From NCBI GenBank assembly GCA_003990745.1, contig RBNI01004624.1:1-13714 (forward strand): a DNA stretch of 13,714 nt. Direction: 5' to 3'. This DNA comes from Jimgerdemannia flammicorona (Eukaryota; Mucoromycota; Endogonomycetes; Endogonales; Endogonaceae). The position numbers and the translations under genes were made by a program. Under the pieces are notes generated by a model. That model made no database searches and was not told the origin of the DNA. It saw nothing but the letters and a program-made list of their open reading frames with translations. Shown here piece after piece: positions 1 to 8,395 of the stretch (the first letter of the stretch is position 1; the number at the start of each line of letters is the position of its first letter).

Positions 1-224
1 TCCACGAAGTAGAGAGGTGCTTGGCTATAGATATTCATGAGGGGCAGAGGGGGTGTAGCTCGGTTGACAATGGCATTCCAAATGTCAGCGCGGATGCGGT
101 TATAGATCTCGGTGGTCATGTTTGTGTATTTGGAAGTTGTGGTTGTTATTTGTTTTGGTTCTCTGTTTCGACGCATCTTGGGGCTGGGTATATATGCATT
201 TGTTCTGGATTGGTAAGATTCCAT
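1..224 (-). CDS. Partial minus-strand ORF, unknown product, 5' end only
   Basis: Reading leftwards from an ATG at 224, the frame stays open to the window edge (74 complete codons). An in-frame TAA lies immediately upstream of the ATG, which supports this start. The peptide begins MESYQSRTNAYI, is basic and Thr-rich in the middle (KQITTTTSKYTNMTTE), then reads IYNRIRADIWNAIVNRA and PPLPLMNIY. No signal peptide, membrane segment or known motif is visible, and I do not recognise the family. The stretch has normal CpG content, unlike nearly everything to its right, so it may be undamaged host coding sequence or the Gag-like start of an element. The overlapping plus-strand frame (21-248) looks less protein-like. 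The rest of the gene lies outside the window. Confidence 0.45.
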   Translation of the reverse strand, partial: MESYQSRTNAYIPSPKMRRNREPKQITTTTSKYTNMTTEIYNRIRADIWNAIVNRATPPLPLMNIYSQAPLYFV

Positions 225-256
225 TTATGTGGATCTTGTGTTCCGTGACTTGGTAT

Positions 257-294
257 TGACTCAGCTTTGTGCGCTGTGACTTCTGTTTGACTCA
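257..294. promoter_or_regulatory. Two TGACTCA (Gcn4/AP-1 type bZIP) sites
   Basis: The perfect palindromic heptamer TGACTCA occurs at 257-263 and 288-294, 31 bp apart, each followed by GCTT. For the minus-strand ORF starting at 224 they lie about 33 and 64 bp upstream of the ATG. TGACTCA is the established binding site of fungal Gcn4/CPC1-type and AP-1-type bZIP factors. Regulation by such a factor is an inference from sequence only; the two copies may also be part of a short direct repeat. Confidence 0.4.
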
Positions 295-371
295 GCTTCG
301 TGATCTTGCAGGTGATTTCCAGATTTGTTCGGAGATCGCGTGTGATTTCGGTGGCTTTGGAGGTTGTGCGC

Positions 372-1194
372 TTACACCACCCTAGGATCCCACTTCAGAC
401 AATGCGCCATTAGAACACACACCTCCCCAACCACCAATCCAACCTTCAGCACCTTCTCTAGCAGTACCATCTCCTCAAAACCCACCTCCACTCCCTCCAG
501 TCCCTTCAAAAACTTCATGGATGCAGCTCCTGCCACCTGCTTAGTGATGAGCCCTAGTACCATTTTCACTATCACCACTAGGCCCCAGAAGCACAGTATA
601 ACTACAAATGCTGAGATCAATTTTTTGAGCAATGGGGCTACCACCAGACTCATTACACCATCCGCCAAGTTCCCTTGTCTTCTAAGCCTCAGTCACTTAG
701 CCTCACCATCAGCCATCACATCTGGATTTTTTTCCAGATTGATAGTTCCCTTGCCATCAGCAGTCACACTCCCCCCAGCCACTACTCCCCCAGCTCCACT
801 GCCCCCCCTTCCAAGGGCTGTTCCCCCCTGCACTGTCACCTTCTCAGTCTTCTTGCCCTTCCTCAGCCAGCCCTCCAGCCCTGATGCCTGCTGTCTCCCC
901 TTCACCATCTTTGCAAAGCTTGCCCTCCCAGATCCTGAGCCTCTGCCACCTCCTCCACCCCTTCCATATCCCCCAGCCAGCAGCCCCCTCATACCCTCCC
1001 CCAGGTCTGGACCCCTCCCCACCTGCTGCCAGTTGAAAGCACTTGGGTCACCCTGCCCAGTATGCACCTCAGATTGCCTGTCGGTCACTATGTTGTTAGT
1101 CTCTTTTCTCCAAAAACAATATTGTAAGTGCCTTCCAAAGGTTGTATAATCTGAATGGTACTGGAAAGAGATGCTGACATGAAATTTTTCTATC
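372..1194 (-). pseudogene. Minus-strand Gly-rich / hydrophobic ORF broken by one TGA, unknown
   Basis: One minus-strand frame is open from just after a TAG near 1194 down to a TAA at 372, apart from a single TGA at 693-695. No ATG begins it; the nearest initiators are a GTG at 1088 and a TTG at 668. The upstream part reads like real protein (YTTFGRHLQYCFWRKE, then DPSAFNWQQVG). A Gly/Arg-rich stretch follows (GGYGRGGGGGRGSGSGR), then a basic segment. After the TGA comes a hydrophobic, membrane-like segment (LISAFVVILCFWGLVVIVK) and an amphipathic region. The opposite strand is also open over 364-1149, encoding a Pro/Ser-rich peptide, as expected for a pyrimidine-rich strand. Which strand was coding is uncertain; residue variety favours minus. 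It could continue into the 1-224 ORF through an intron, but I could not find convincing splice sites. Confidence 0.3.
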
Positions 1195-2059
1195 TACAAA
1201 TTATATATTAAAAAGTTTATCTGCAACCTTTTGGGATATATTTCTACTTCAAAACAATAGATTTATAAGTCAAATTTCTCCATCATTCTTTTAAGAATAT
1301 AAAAGATTATTTGCATCAGTTATAGATATCTATCTGAGTTTAGAAATAAATTTGTTATACTGTATAAGTACTTTCTTGATATTGATAATCTGACCACTAG
1401 TTGGTTTGTAAATAATATGATCCTTGCCAAACTTCAATATAGTAGATAAACTTCTTTGATCTTAAATTGAATTGTCATTCTCTCTGAATAATTGTCTTTT
1501 CTCTTGAATTAAATTGTCATTTTTGCTGAATGATAGACTTTCCTATTCTTGAATTAAAGATAGGCCATCATTGCTGATATTATCTTAAATTTTATATATA
1601 TATTTAGTATGATTATCTGAAATCTTCTAAGTTTATTTATATGGATTGCTTGAACTTAAAATATATATAAAATTCAAGGTTAACTCACAAACTATAGATG
1701 AATTTGTAGATAATAGTAGTATAATATTAAAGTTGCTAAAATTTTAATAAAATAGAAATTTAAGAATAGACTTATCATTCTGATATCATATAAGTACATT
1801 TTGCATCTTATAGATATGTTGAGTCAATTCTGAGACAGATTTGCACTTTAGATTGCAATATGAGCAAGAAAACTTCATATTAATATTAGGTTTAAAGTAG
1901 GGAAAGATTTGAAGAATAATAAGTAAGTTTATAGATATGAAATATACTGGCCTAAAATAGAATTTTTTAAATTATTTATCTGATTGGCTTTGCACTTTTG
2001 CTCTTAATGTACTTGCTTGGCATACTTGCTTAATATATTGTAATGGTGATCCCAGAATA
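1195..2059. other. AT-rich non-coding stretch, no gene seen
   Basis: Composition changes sharply near 1150 from GC-balanced to AT-rich. All frames are dense with stops, and I see no conserved protein motif or RNA gene. The only structure noted is the tandem repeat at 1460-1588. The right edge, TGTAATGG at 2039, has the look of an LTR start, but no partner end was established. Confidence 0.4.
1460..1588. repeat. Imperfect tandem repeat, three units of about 42-45 bp
   Basis: Units start at about 1460, 1502 and 1547 with TCTTAAATTGAATTGTCAT, TCTTGAATTAAATTGTCAT and TCTTGAATTAAAGATAGGCC. Each is followed by a C/T-rich piece containing GCTGAAT, CTCTGAAT or GCTGATAT. Many unit-to-unit differences are transitions. 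Function unknown; it could be the U3 part of an old LTR or a simple minisatellite. Confidence 0.45.
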
Positions 2060-3070
2060 ATGACATCAGTACAGGAGATAGCCTTTCCTTGCAAGCTACC
2101 AGATCAGAGCACAAGAGTAATGATGACCAACTATGAGTCATTGTGACCACAGTACAAGTATTCTGAAGAATATAAAAGAAGGATCAAGGAACTACAGTAG
2201 CAGTAACCAATAAGAACCACCAATCCCAAAATAGCTCAAAGACTTACTACAAATAAAATGCCTGCTGTCTGCCAAACCTCAAGGTCAAGGAACCACCAAG
2301 GTATCTTAGTTGAAGAAAGGATGTTCCAAGACATCAGAAGAGCCATGAGGACCTGCTCAAGAAGGACTCCTAGTGTCAACCTGAGTACTGCAGACCTCTA
2401 TCACTTTATCCTCTACTGCCATGAAATGGAAACAAGGATCACCATTGCCACCGAATACCTCTAAATGTGGCAGGAGTATGAAATAGGAAACCTCCTCTAC
2501 TGGGAGTTCCCACAGATCAGCACCCAAGAGCTACAAGATGCCACTCCCATAGATATATACGAAACAAGAACAGCTAAGAAGATCCATCAGATCTTCAGGC
2601 ATGCACTATAGTTGATCTCCAACTTGGAGTATGTTAGAGTCTCAGACTTCAGAGACCTGTCATCCCACCGTATCAATGCACTAGAAGCCAGAGTGGCTAC
2701 AGAAGCCCAGTCTGCTATCACCCTCAACAGTGAAGAAGTAGAAGACTTCTGGCACTCCATCCTTCAGGACAACCCAGACTAATTTCTGCAAGGATTGATC
2801 TCAGTATTTCAAGGCCCAAGTATCCGGGTTAGATCTCTCCAAGACCCCACATTTGTTCCTTATTTTGTGGAAGAGAACCTCATAGACTAGAGAGCTCCAG
2901 ACCTTGTTCCCGATCTCCCTGCCACAGCCGAACATGATGACATCATCAGCGATAATGTCATCCTGTACAACATACATGAAATGTGTGACTTACATGATAA
3001 ATTCGTGGATCTCATCTTCTTCAGTGATGATGATGATGAAGCCCCCATGATCCTGAACTTTCTGCTCTAA
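2060..3070 (+). pseudogene. Decayed ORF of about 336 codons, unknown, possibly element-borne
   Basis: A single frame runs from ATG 2060 (MTSVQEIAF) to TAA 3068-3070. It is interrupted by TGA 2144, TAG 2198, TAA 2204, TAA 2462, TAG 2609, TAA 2780 and TAG 2888. Six of the seven are TAA/TAG, explained by C-to-T in Gln codons; two fall in a Gln-rich stretch near residues 46-49. Between the stops the protein is well formed: a basic N-terminal third, a helical middle (STADLYHFILYCHEMETR; VEDFWHSILQDNP) and an acidic tail with FSDDDDEAP. I do not recognise a family; it lacks a zinc knuckle and protease. CpG, absent to the right, is still present here about eight times. Directly downstream are palindromic repeats and an LTR-like TATA/AATAAA cassette, so it may be an accessory or Gag-like ORF of an LTR element. 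A host gene is the alternative. Confidence 0.5.
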
Positions 3071-3080
3071 GTTCTTTGTT

Positions 3081-3219
3081 ATACTAGATAATGCCAGCAC
3101 CAGTATTCTCATGTAATACTGGATAATGCCAGTACTGGTATTCTGAGGTGATGCAAAATTGTTCCAGTACTGGCATTTTTGATGTGATACTAAATAATGC
3201 CAGCCCTGGAACTTGGTAG
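3081..3219. repeat. Four 35-bp tandem repeats with a CCAGTACTGG palindrome core
   Basis: Units begin at 3081, 3116, 3151 and 3187. The core decamer is CCAGCACCAG (3094-3103), CCAGTACTGG (3129-3138), CCAGTACTGG (3164-3173) and CCAGCCCTGG (3200-3209), with spacings of 35, 35 and 36 bp. Three units also carry the lead ATACTRRATAATG. The two middle cores are perfect palindromes, as for sites of a dimeric DNA-binding protein. The array lies 70-190 bp upstream of a TATA box, where LTR U3 enhancers usually sit. The binding factor is unknown. Confidence 0.6.
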
Positions 3220-3279
3220 TTTTAGTTATTGGAATTTATATTTAGCTTTATATCTTAGCAACTATTGAATTCTATTTTG

Positions 3280-3312
3280 TATAAATACCCCTCTTATTTC
3301 CTCTGAAATAAA
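3280..3312 (+). promoter_or_regulatory. TATA box plus AATAAA cassette, LTR-like U3/R core
   Basis: TTGTATAAATACCCC (TATAAATA at 3280-3287) is followed 27 bp on by AATAAA (3307-3312) and then GTCAG. A TATA box with a poly(A) signal just behind it is typical of an LTR, where both ends of the transcript are specified. The same arrangement occurs at 11501 and in the Gypsy LTR at 12555. LTR boundaries could not be fixed; TTATAACA near 3440 is one possible right end. It may alternatively act as promoter for the gene beginning at 3640. Confidence 0.45.
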
Positions 3313-3639
3313 GTCAGTTAAGTTCACCTATACACACTTTCTTGTAAGCAATCTAAGAGATTATAAGACAGTTAAAGATAAGAAGTTTGAGGACTATAAG
3401 ACCTTGGAAAGGCACTCCAATAAGAACTTGCTTATAACAAACTTGAGTTAGTCTAAGAGATACACCTTGAAGAGAATTTGGCATATTTGAAGGACTCAGT
3501 GACCACTATGTGAGAATATACTTATTTAATATATTTGTACTTTATTATATTAATCAAACTCATTATATCATTATATTAATTAAATATAAGTAAGCAAGCT
3601 TTACCTTTACTTATTGGACTTTCTGATATCTATATATAT
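3313..3639. other. Leader-like region without a gene
   Basis: This lies between the LTR-like cassette and the ATG at 3640. No frame is open over a useful length and no RNA gene is visible. It could be U5/leader sequence of an element or 5' untranslated region of the split gene. It becomes very AT-rich from 3520. Confidence 0.3.
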
Positions 3640-3843
3640 ATGTCTATTATGAATATTGTAGATATAAAAAGAGATTTTCACCTAGAAGAATTATGTCTTT
3701 TCTTATTCTCTCCCTACTACAATCTCTTCATATCTAAAGACAACAGATCATATTCTAAGATAAACAAAATATATCCTGGTATAAATAATAAGTACCAAGC
3801 CATGAACAATGTATACCAAGCTGTGAATAAATCACATCAGTTC

Positions 3844-3961
3844 TGCAAAATCAAGGAGTAGCAGACTACAGACAGACTGCAGACTATAAAGGTATGCAAA
3901 ATCAAGGAGTAGACTATGGATAGACTATATCAGACCACAAAGGTGCACAAAACCAAGCAGA
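3844..3961 (+). repeat. Imperfect direct repeat, three units of about 50 bp inside exon 1
   Basis: TGCAAAATCAAGGAGTAG occurs identically at 3844 and 3895, and a diverged third copy (TGCACAAAACCAAGCAG) starts at 3944, so the period is 51 then 49 bp. Intervening sequence also matches (GACTA...GACAGACT / GATAGACT). The translation repeats KIKE-x-x-x-DRL. The near-multiple-of-three period fits a duplicated coding unit. Confidence 0.5.
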
Positions 3962-4202
3962 CCATATTACATCCAGATAAGGTTAATATCAGTAGATTTG
4001 TAGCTTCTAACTTTAATAAGAGGATAGCTAAATAGTAATAGACTATGCAAGATCAAGATAAAGGCAGAGTTGATAAATAAGGTAGAAGTAGTAAATAAGG
4101 TAGAGATGATGAATAACCTGAGCTTATAATTCAGGACAATAAGATATTTCTATATAGTTTGAATGATAAGATGTTTCTATACAATTCAGATGATAAGGTA
4201 TT

Positions 4203-4291
4203 TCTAGATAAAGAAGTACTTCTAGATGATAAAATACTTCTAGATGATAAGGTGCTTCCAGATAATAAGATACTTCAGGATAATAATGTAG
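4203..4291 (+). repeat. 18-bp coding tandem repeat, hexapeptide LLDDKI-like
   Basis: Five units follow one another: TTTCTAGATAAAGAAGTA, CTTCTAGATGATAAAATA, CTTCTAGATGATAAGGTG, CTTCCAGATAATAAGATA and CTTCAGGATAATAATGTA. They translate to FLDKEV, LLDDKI, LLDDKV, LPDNKI, LQDNNV. Related longer units lie just upstream from 4137 (NDKMFLYNS, DDKVFL). Alternating hydrophobic pairs and Asp-Asp-Lys suggest a solenoid or coiled repeat, but the fold is unknown. Confidence 0.65.
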
Positions 4292-4349
4292 AGGCTCATT
4301 TAGTCAGATATATAGGACAGATAGTTAAGCAAGACAGAAAAAGAAATGG

Positions 4350-4441
4350 GTAAGTTATTTTTGGAAATAAGTTTATAAATTATAATTTATATATTATAGC
4401 TTATTTATAAATATAAATTGAATTTTCTTATTATAATTTAG
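4350..4441 (+). other. Intron 1 of the split gene (92 bp, GT-AG)
   Basis: Donor GTAAGT at 4350 follows AAATGG; acceptor TTTAG ends at 4441. Removing it joins GG to C (Gly) and keeps the frame open through all of exon 2. Length and AT-richness suit a fungal intron. Confidence 0.6.
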
Positions 4442-4649
4442 CAAATCTATAGATATCAGTGATCTCTATCAGAAATACAAGATTAATAAAGTAATCTGGA
4501 AGCTCACAGTAGACATACTTCTTCATCATCTTTTTCTTGAAGATCTTTTCCCAAAGTATGATAGTAATCTAAAAACAGATATTATTATTAAAATTTTGAA
4601 GAATGTGGGCTTAAAGGCCAAAGACAGTAATAGTTCAATTTATGCTATA
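4442..4649 (+). pseudogene. Exon 2 of the split gene
   Basis: There is no stop in 69 codons despite about 75% AT. It reads KSIDISDLYQKYKINKVIW, then a Leu/His-rich helix (LLHHLFLEDLFPKYD), then KTDIIIKILKNVGLKAKD. It has no ATG and is not an ORF of its own, so it is easily missed; its openness in exactly the phase set by exon 1 is the best evidence for the gene. No known domain. Confidence 0.55.
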
Positions 4650-4744
4650 GTGAGTGTTTTATTCACATTTTATTTATATATTTAATTGGTAGTTTATGAA
4701 CTCAACCATTTTCATTTTTATTAAAAAAATGGCTATACTATCAG
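4650..4744 (+). other. Intron 2 of the split gene (95 bp, GT-AG)
   Basis: Donor GTGAGT at 4650 follows GCTATA; the acceptor ATCAG ends at 4744. This acceptor is phase 0 and keeps exon 3 in frame. The neighbouring ATTATAG seven bases on would not. Reading through the donor hits a stop within about 12 codons. Confidence 0.55.
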
Positions 4745-5062
4745 ATTATAGTCTGTTATTTCCACATTCACAAAGTCTTTAATAAAAAGTTCAATCAAAT
4801 CTTCTCTAATATAGAACAGCTAAGATCTATAGCTCCAAAAGATCTTGCTCATACTTACCAATAAGCAGTATAATATTTGTAAGTCCAGAATAATTTTATT
4901 TACCTAAAGAATGATAAGAGTGAGCTCAGTAAACTATTTTATAACAACTGTATAAAGAAATCACTCTATTTCATGTTCTTCAAATGGAAACCTCAGTTTG
5001 TAAATATGTTTCAAAAAGATGAACATATTAACTATTATATAGTTGCTGTTATTTACATATAT
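4745..5062 (+). pseudogene. Exon 3 of the split gene, left part up to the copia insertion
   Basis: Begins IIVCYFHIHKVFNKKFNQIF and continues with NIEQLRSIAPKDLAHTYQ. After three TAA codons (4862, 4871, 4880; each explained by CAA) it reads NNFIYLKNDKSELSKLFYNN, FMFFKWKPQFVNMFQKDEH and INYYIVAVIYIY. The copia LTR starts at 5063; the frame would run into it by chance to a TGA near 5126. The last eight bases of the exon are at 10303-10310. Together exons 2-4 look like one lysine- and aromatic-rich helical domain of unknown family. Confidence 0.55.
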
Positions 5063-5188
5063 TGTAAAGAGAGGGGCATTTTATTAAAGTTATATAGGTT
5101 GCATATTTTATATTTTACTGATAAATGATATAAATCTGATAGCATTGTATAAGGTCATGTACTGACATATTGAGTTACCATCCCAACA
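5063..5188 (-). repeat. 3' LTR of the copia element (126 bp)
   Basis: Minus-strand sequence runs TGTTGGGATGG...CTCTTTACA, with intact TG...CA ends. It contains a CTTATACAATG TATA-like stretch and AATAAAA. It matches 10177-10302 at 106 of 126 positions. LTRs this short are unusual but known among fungal copia elements. Confidence 0.85.
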
Positions 5189-5237
5189 CTCTTGCTCAAT
5201 AAAATATATAACTAAAAAAAAGAATACAATATATACC

Positions 5238-5294
<57 letters not shown>

Positions 5295-5503
5295 AGAATA
5301 AAATAGAATAAAAAAACAATGTAATATATACAAAAACTAGAACTGTATATAATCCAGAATTACAACTATCTAGGAATTTTTGCAGGTTGAAAAGTGTTCC
5401 ATAATATCCAAAATACCCATATAATCCACTTATAGATGAGGGATGTTAATATATATGTAATATGGTAAGAGAGACTTTTTATAGTCTAAAAAGTATCTTA
5501 TAA
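5189..5503 (-). other. Copia 3' untranslated stretch with a 49-bp poly(A/T) run
   Basis: Between the end of pol and the 3' LTR. It includes a run of 49 A on the plus strand (5239-5287) flanked by AAAAAAAAG at 5213 and AT-rich short repeats such as AATAGAATAAAATAGAATAAA. The purine tract GAGCAAGAG abuts the LTR on the minus strand. No coding sequence. Confidence 0.7.
5239..5287. repeat. Homopolymer run, 49 A on the plus strand
   Basis: Uninterrupted A from 5239 to 5287, preceded by ACCC and followed by TACAAATAG. It lies 51 bp from the copia 3' LTR. Length may be inaccurate because such runs are hard to sequence and assemble. Confidence 0.9.
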
Positions 5504-5995
5504 TTAACTAAATATTGATATATAGCTTATAAGACTCATTCCTTTAGTACATTACTTGAACTTTGGCTTTAGAAGGGCTTTGGTCAATAAGTCTGTAATC
5601 ATATACTCTATAGAGATATATTCCAAGTATATAGCACTATTTTCTATATATTCCTATATAAAATAATACTGTATATTGATATGTTTCATTCTGCTATAAT
5701 ATACTAGATTCTTAGCAAGTACTATCATGGATTGGTTGTCTTGCCTGATCAGTATAGGGTTTCTCTAAGTAAAACTGAGCTTCTTTAGAAGCTCATAGAG
5801 CCAAATGGCTTTCTTTGTTACCAATGATAATACCTGATATTCAGCTTATATAGATGAGATTATAATAGAGGATTGCTTATATATTTACTATAAGATAATG
5901 ATCTCTTCATTTTTGCTGATATAGAAGAGGTATCTGGTCATAGACTGGTAGTTATCTAAGTTTTTGATCTAATTGATATCACATCTATCAGATAG
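5504..5995 (-). pseudogene. copia RNase H and pol C-terminus
   Basis: The frame from about 5990 down shows SDRCDIN*IKNLDN (family S-D-A-D-W-A-G-D), SMTRYLFYISKN, SI*AEYQVLSLVTKKAIWL, a DNQSMIVLAKNLVYYSRMKH block and YMITDLLTKALLKPKF. The last corresponds to the highly conserved copia C-terminal A-D-(I/L)-L-T-K-P-L-P. The RNase H Asp (SD), Glu (AEY) and Asp (DNQS) are still encoded despite several stops. Confidence 0.85.
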
Positions 5996-7100
5996 TCAGA
6001 TCTCATTGCTCTTACTATTACTCCTACTTAATTCAATATTGCTATCCAACATGAGTATATAGTATACTGATCTCTTTAAATATCTGAAAATCCTCTTGAT
6101 TGTCAACCAGTATGAGTTGTCATAGCATAAGCAATACTATACTACTTTATTAATAATATAGAATATATTGAGCCTCATTCTAAGTATAAGATATATAAGA
6201 AAACTGACTATTTATCAATAAGGAATATTGGGCATATTGTCATCATCCTTAGGTATAGTATTTGGCTTCCTTAACTTTATAGAAGTATTTATAGAAGTAT
6301 TGATAGGTTTGTATTTACTTATATTGAAACATTCAAGAATGGCTTTGGTATAAGTTTCTTATAAGAGATATATAGTATATGTATTCCTGTTATATATAAT
6401 TGATATTCCCAAAAGAAAAGACATATTATCTATATTTGTTATCTTGAATTCTTAGTATAGAGCTTCTTTGACTTTATTAAGCCTATTCTTACTAATAATG
6501 ATGATTATATCATTAATCCATATATTAATAAATACTATATCATCATTATAATACTAGATATATATATAATTATCTACTTTACAATATATGAATTCATTAT
6601 TAAGGAGATACTTATTGATCTTTTTATTCTATATTTATACTACTTACTTGATATTATATAGTCTCTTATATAATCTATATATAAGCTTACTGTTTTTATA
6701 TTCTTATAGTTAACAGATGTATAGTTTAGTATCTATATCACCATTTAGAAATACTGTCTTTATATCTATTTGATGAATTTTGATATTATATAGTATACTG
6801 ATTGTAAGGAGTATTCTAAGTAAAGTAAGCTTAAATATAGGTAAAAATATCTCATTATAGTCTATACCATAATCTTGTAAATAATCCTTAGTAATAAAGT
6901 AAACTTTATACTATTCTATATTGCTATTGGCATTATGCTTTATTCTATATTCTCACTTGGATCTGATTGCTTGACAGTTTGATAGAAGAGGTACTAGATC
7001 TTATGTGCTATTTTTGATAAATAAATCATACTCCTCATCTATTGCATATTATTATTTCTTATTATCAGATTATTGTATAATCTCATTATATATGCTTGAC
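5996..7100 (-). pseudogene. copia reverse transcriptase
   Basis: Conserved RT blocks are clear on the minus strand around 6896-6728: YGIDYNEIFLPIFKLTLLR, then IHQIDIKTVFLNGDI, keeping the first catalytic Asp (6764-6766). The YVDD-type box at 6520-6509 reads W-I-N-D, followed by IIIISKNRLNKVKEALY and FKITNIDNMSFLLGIS (usual F-K-M-T-D-L-G-x-L-x-x-F-L-G). Loss of the first Asp of the DD pair abolishes polymerase activity in this family. Several stops occur between blocks. Confidence 0.85.
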
Positions 7101-7869
7101 TTACCAAAAGATATTATGATATATTACATTCATATACTTCAGTATAACTCATATGATCTTTACATTACTACTATTTAAAGCTTACTAGTATGTTTCAATA
7201 ACTTCCTAATTCTGAATGTATCTTATTTCTGAGCTCATGCTTTGGCTTTTGCTTACTCTTGCCCTTGATGGAGAATCTCTCATTATTAGAGAATTCATTA
7301 TTATTTTTATTTCTAATCTCAGTAATCCTTAGCTTAGATAACTCTGGATTAAGTATATATAGCAATTGAAAATAGTTTTAATTAACTGCTGGACAGATAG
7401 ATGACAGTTGCTCTAGTTATTATATTTCTGCTGGCTAGGATATAGAGGTTATTTTAACTAGTACTTCTATATAGATCTCTTTATTATTTTCTTTTTCTCT
7501 GAACTGTATATTATATGAAATTACTATATATTTCATATATAGATTTCAGAGCCTATACAATTTCCCACTATATCCTAGGAGTATGTACTTGACTACCTTT
7601 GGCTTGAATTTATACCTATTTATATTGCTTTTATTAAGGATATATATCTCACAACTAAAGATCTGTAGATGTGATATATCTGATTTCATTTTACTCTATA
7701 ATTTCTCAGAAGTATGATCAGTATCTCTAGAGTATTTATCATTACTGGACTTCTTGCTTAGTAATTAAGATATGTACTGGTTGTGGATATATATTACTAT
7801 GTTGATAGCTTTGGCTTAATAGGAATATCCTAGCCTGGCTGTATTGATTATTATATATATCATTTCTAT

Positions 7870-8395
7870 AATTATATAGTTAAATTACTCAGCCACACCA
7901 TTTGGCTGAGATATATAAGAAGCTATTATCTGATGACTTATACTATATTTTATCAAGAATTGTCTAAATATATTATTGATATATTTATATCTATTATCTG
8001 AGCATATAGTACATATTCTATATCTTATTTCATTCTCAGTAATTACTTTAAATTCTTTGAATTTCTCTAAGGCTTTACTCTTTACTAATGGGAAATATAT
8101 ATATATCTTGTATATATGATTATTAATAAATATCAGAAAATATCTCTTATTAGAGTATGATAGAGTATATATTAGACTGCATATATTAGTGTAGATGAGA
8201 TTAAGAATCTCCAAGATACACTTTAATAATTCTTCAAATGATTACTAGAAAGCTTTATTTTCTATGTATATCTTATAAAAGTTATTCTCTAGATATATAT
8301 ATACTGGCAATTTACTCACCAAGCTACTTCTTATTATATATTTAAGGCTCATCTTATTAATATGTTCTAAGCATTGATGTTATATATTAGATGTA
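7870..8395 (-). pseudogene. copia integrase (HHCC and catalytic core)
   Basis: The N-terminal zinc domain reads HQCLEHINKMSLKYI for the usual H-R-R-L-G-H-(L/I)-N. Its two Cys are Tyr (FYKIYIENKAF at 8280-8248). The core at 8214-7885 is open: LIYTNICS, SNKRYFLIFINNHIYKIYIY, KALEKFKEFKVITENE, CSDNRYKYINNIFRQF, HQIIASYISQPNGVAE. Of the D-D-35-E triad the first Asp is Asn (YTD to YTN); the Asp of SDN and the Glu of NGVAE remain. The conserved GGEY next to the second Asp is decayed to RYKY. Confidence 0.85.

Larger units (their letters stand above)
3640..4349 (+). pseudogene. Exon 1 of the split gene (repeat-rich N-terminal region)
   Basis: The frame starts MSIMNIVDIKRDF. Stops at 3859, 3910, 4033, 4036, 4039, 4078, 4096 and 4114 are all TAG or TAA. 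Visible parts are a YQAMNNVYQAVNK duplication near residues 47-60, then three units around KVCKIKE / KVHKTKQ spaced about 17 residues. Next is a Gln/Gly/Arg/Asp linker, and last a hexapeptide array (LLDDKI-type). The exon ends RKRNG at a strong GTAAGT donor (4350). Two stop-free pieces that look like separate small ORFs (3640-3861 and 4159-4353) belong to this one frame. Confidence 0.55.

Noticed and set aside
21..248. Plus-strand ORF, Cys/Gly-rich
   Set aside because: It overlaps the minus-strand ORF with an upstream stop and sensible start; Cys pattern matches no known family and the frame has no promoter-like context.
675..884. Short Ser/Pro-rich plus-strand ORF
   Set aside because: It is a shifted-frame reading of a pyrimidine-rich stretch, with low complexity and no support.
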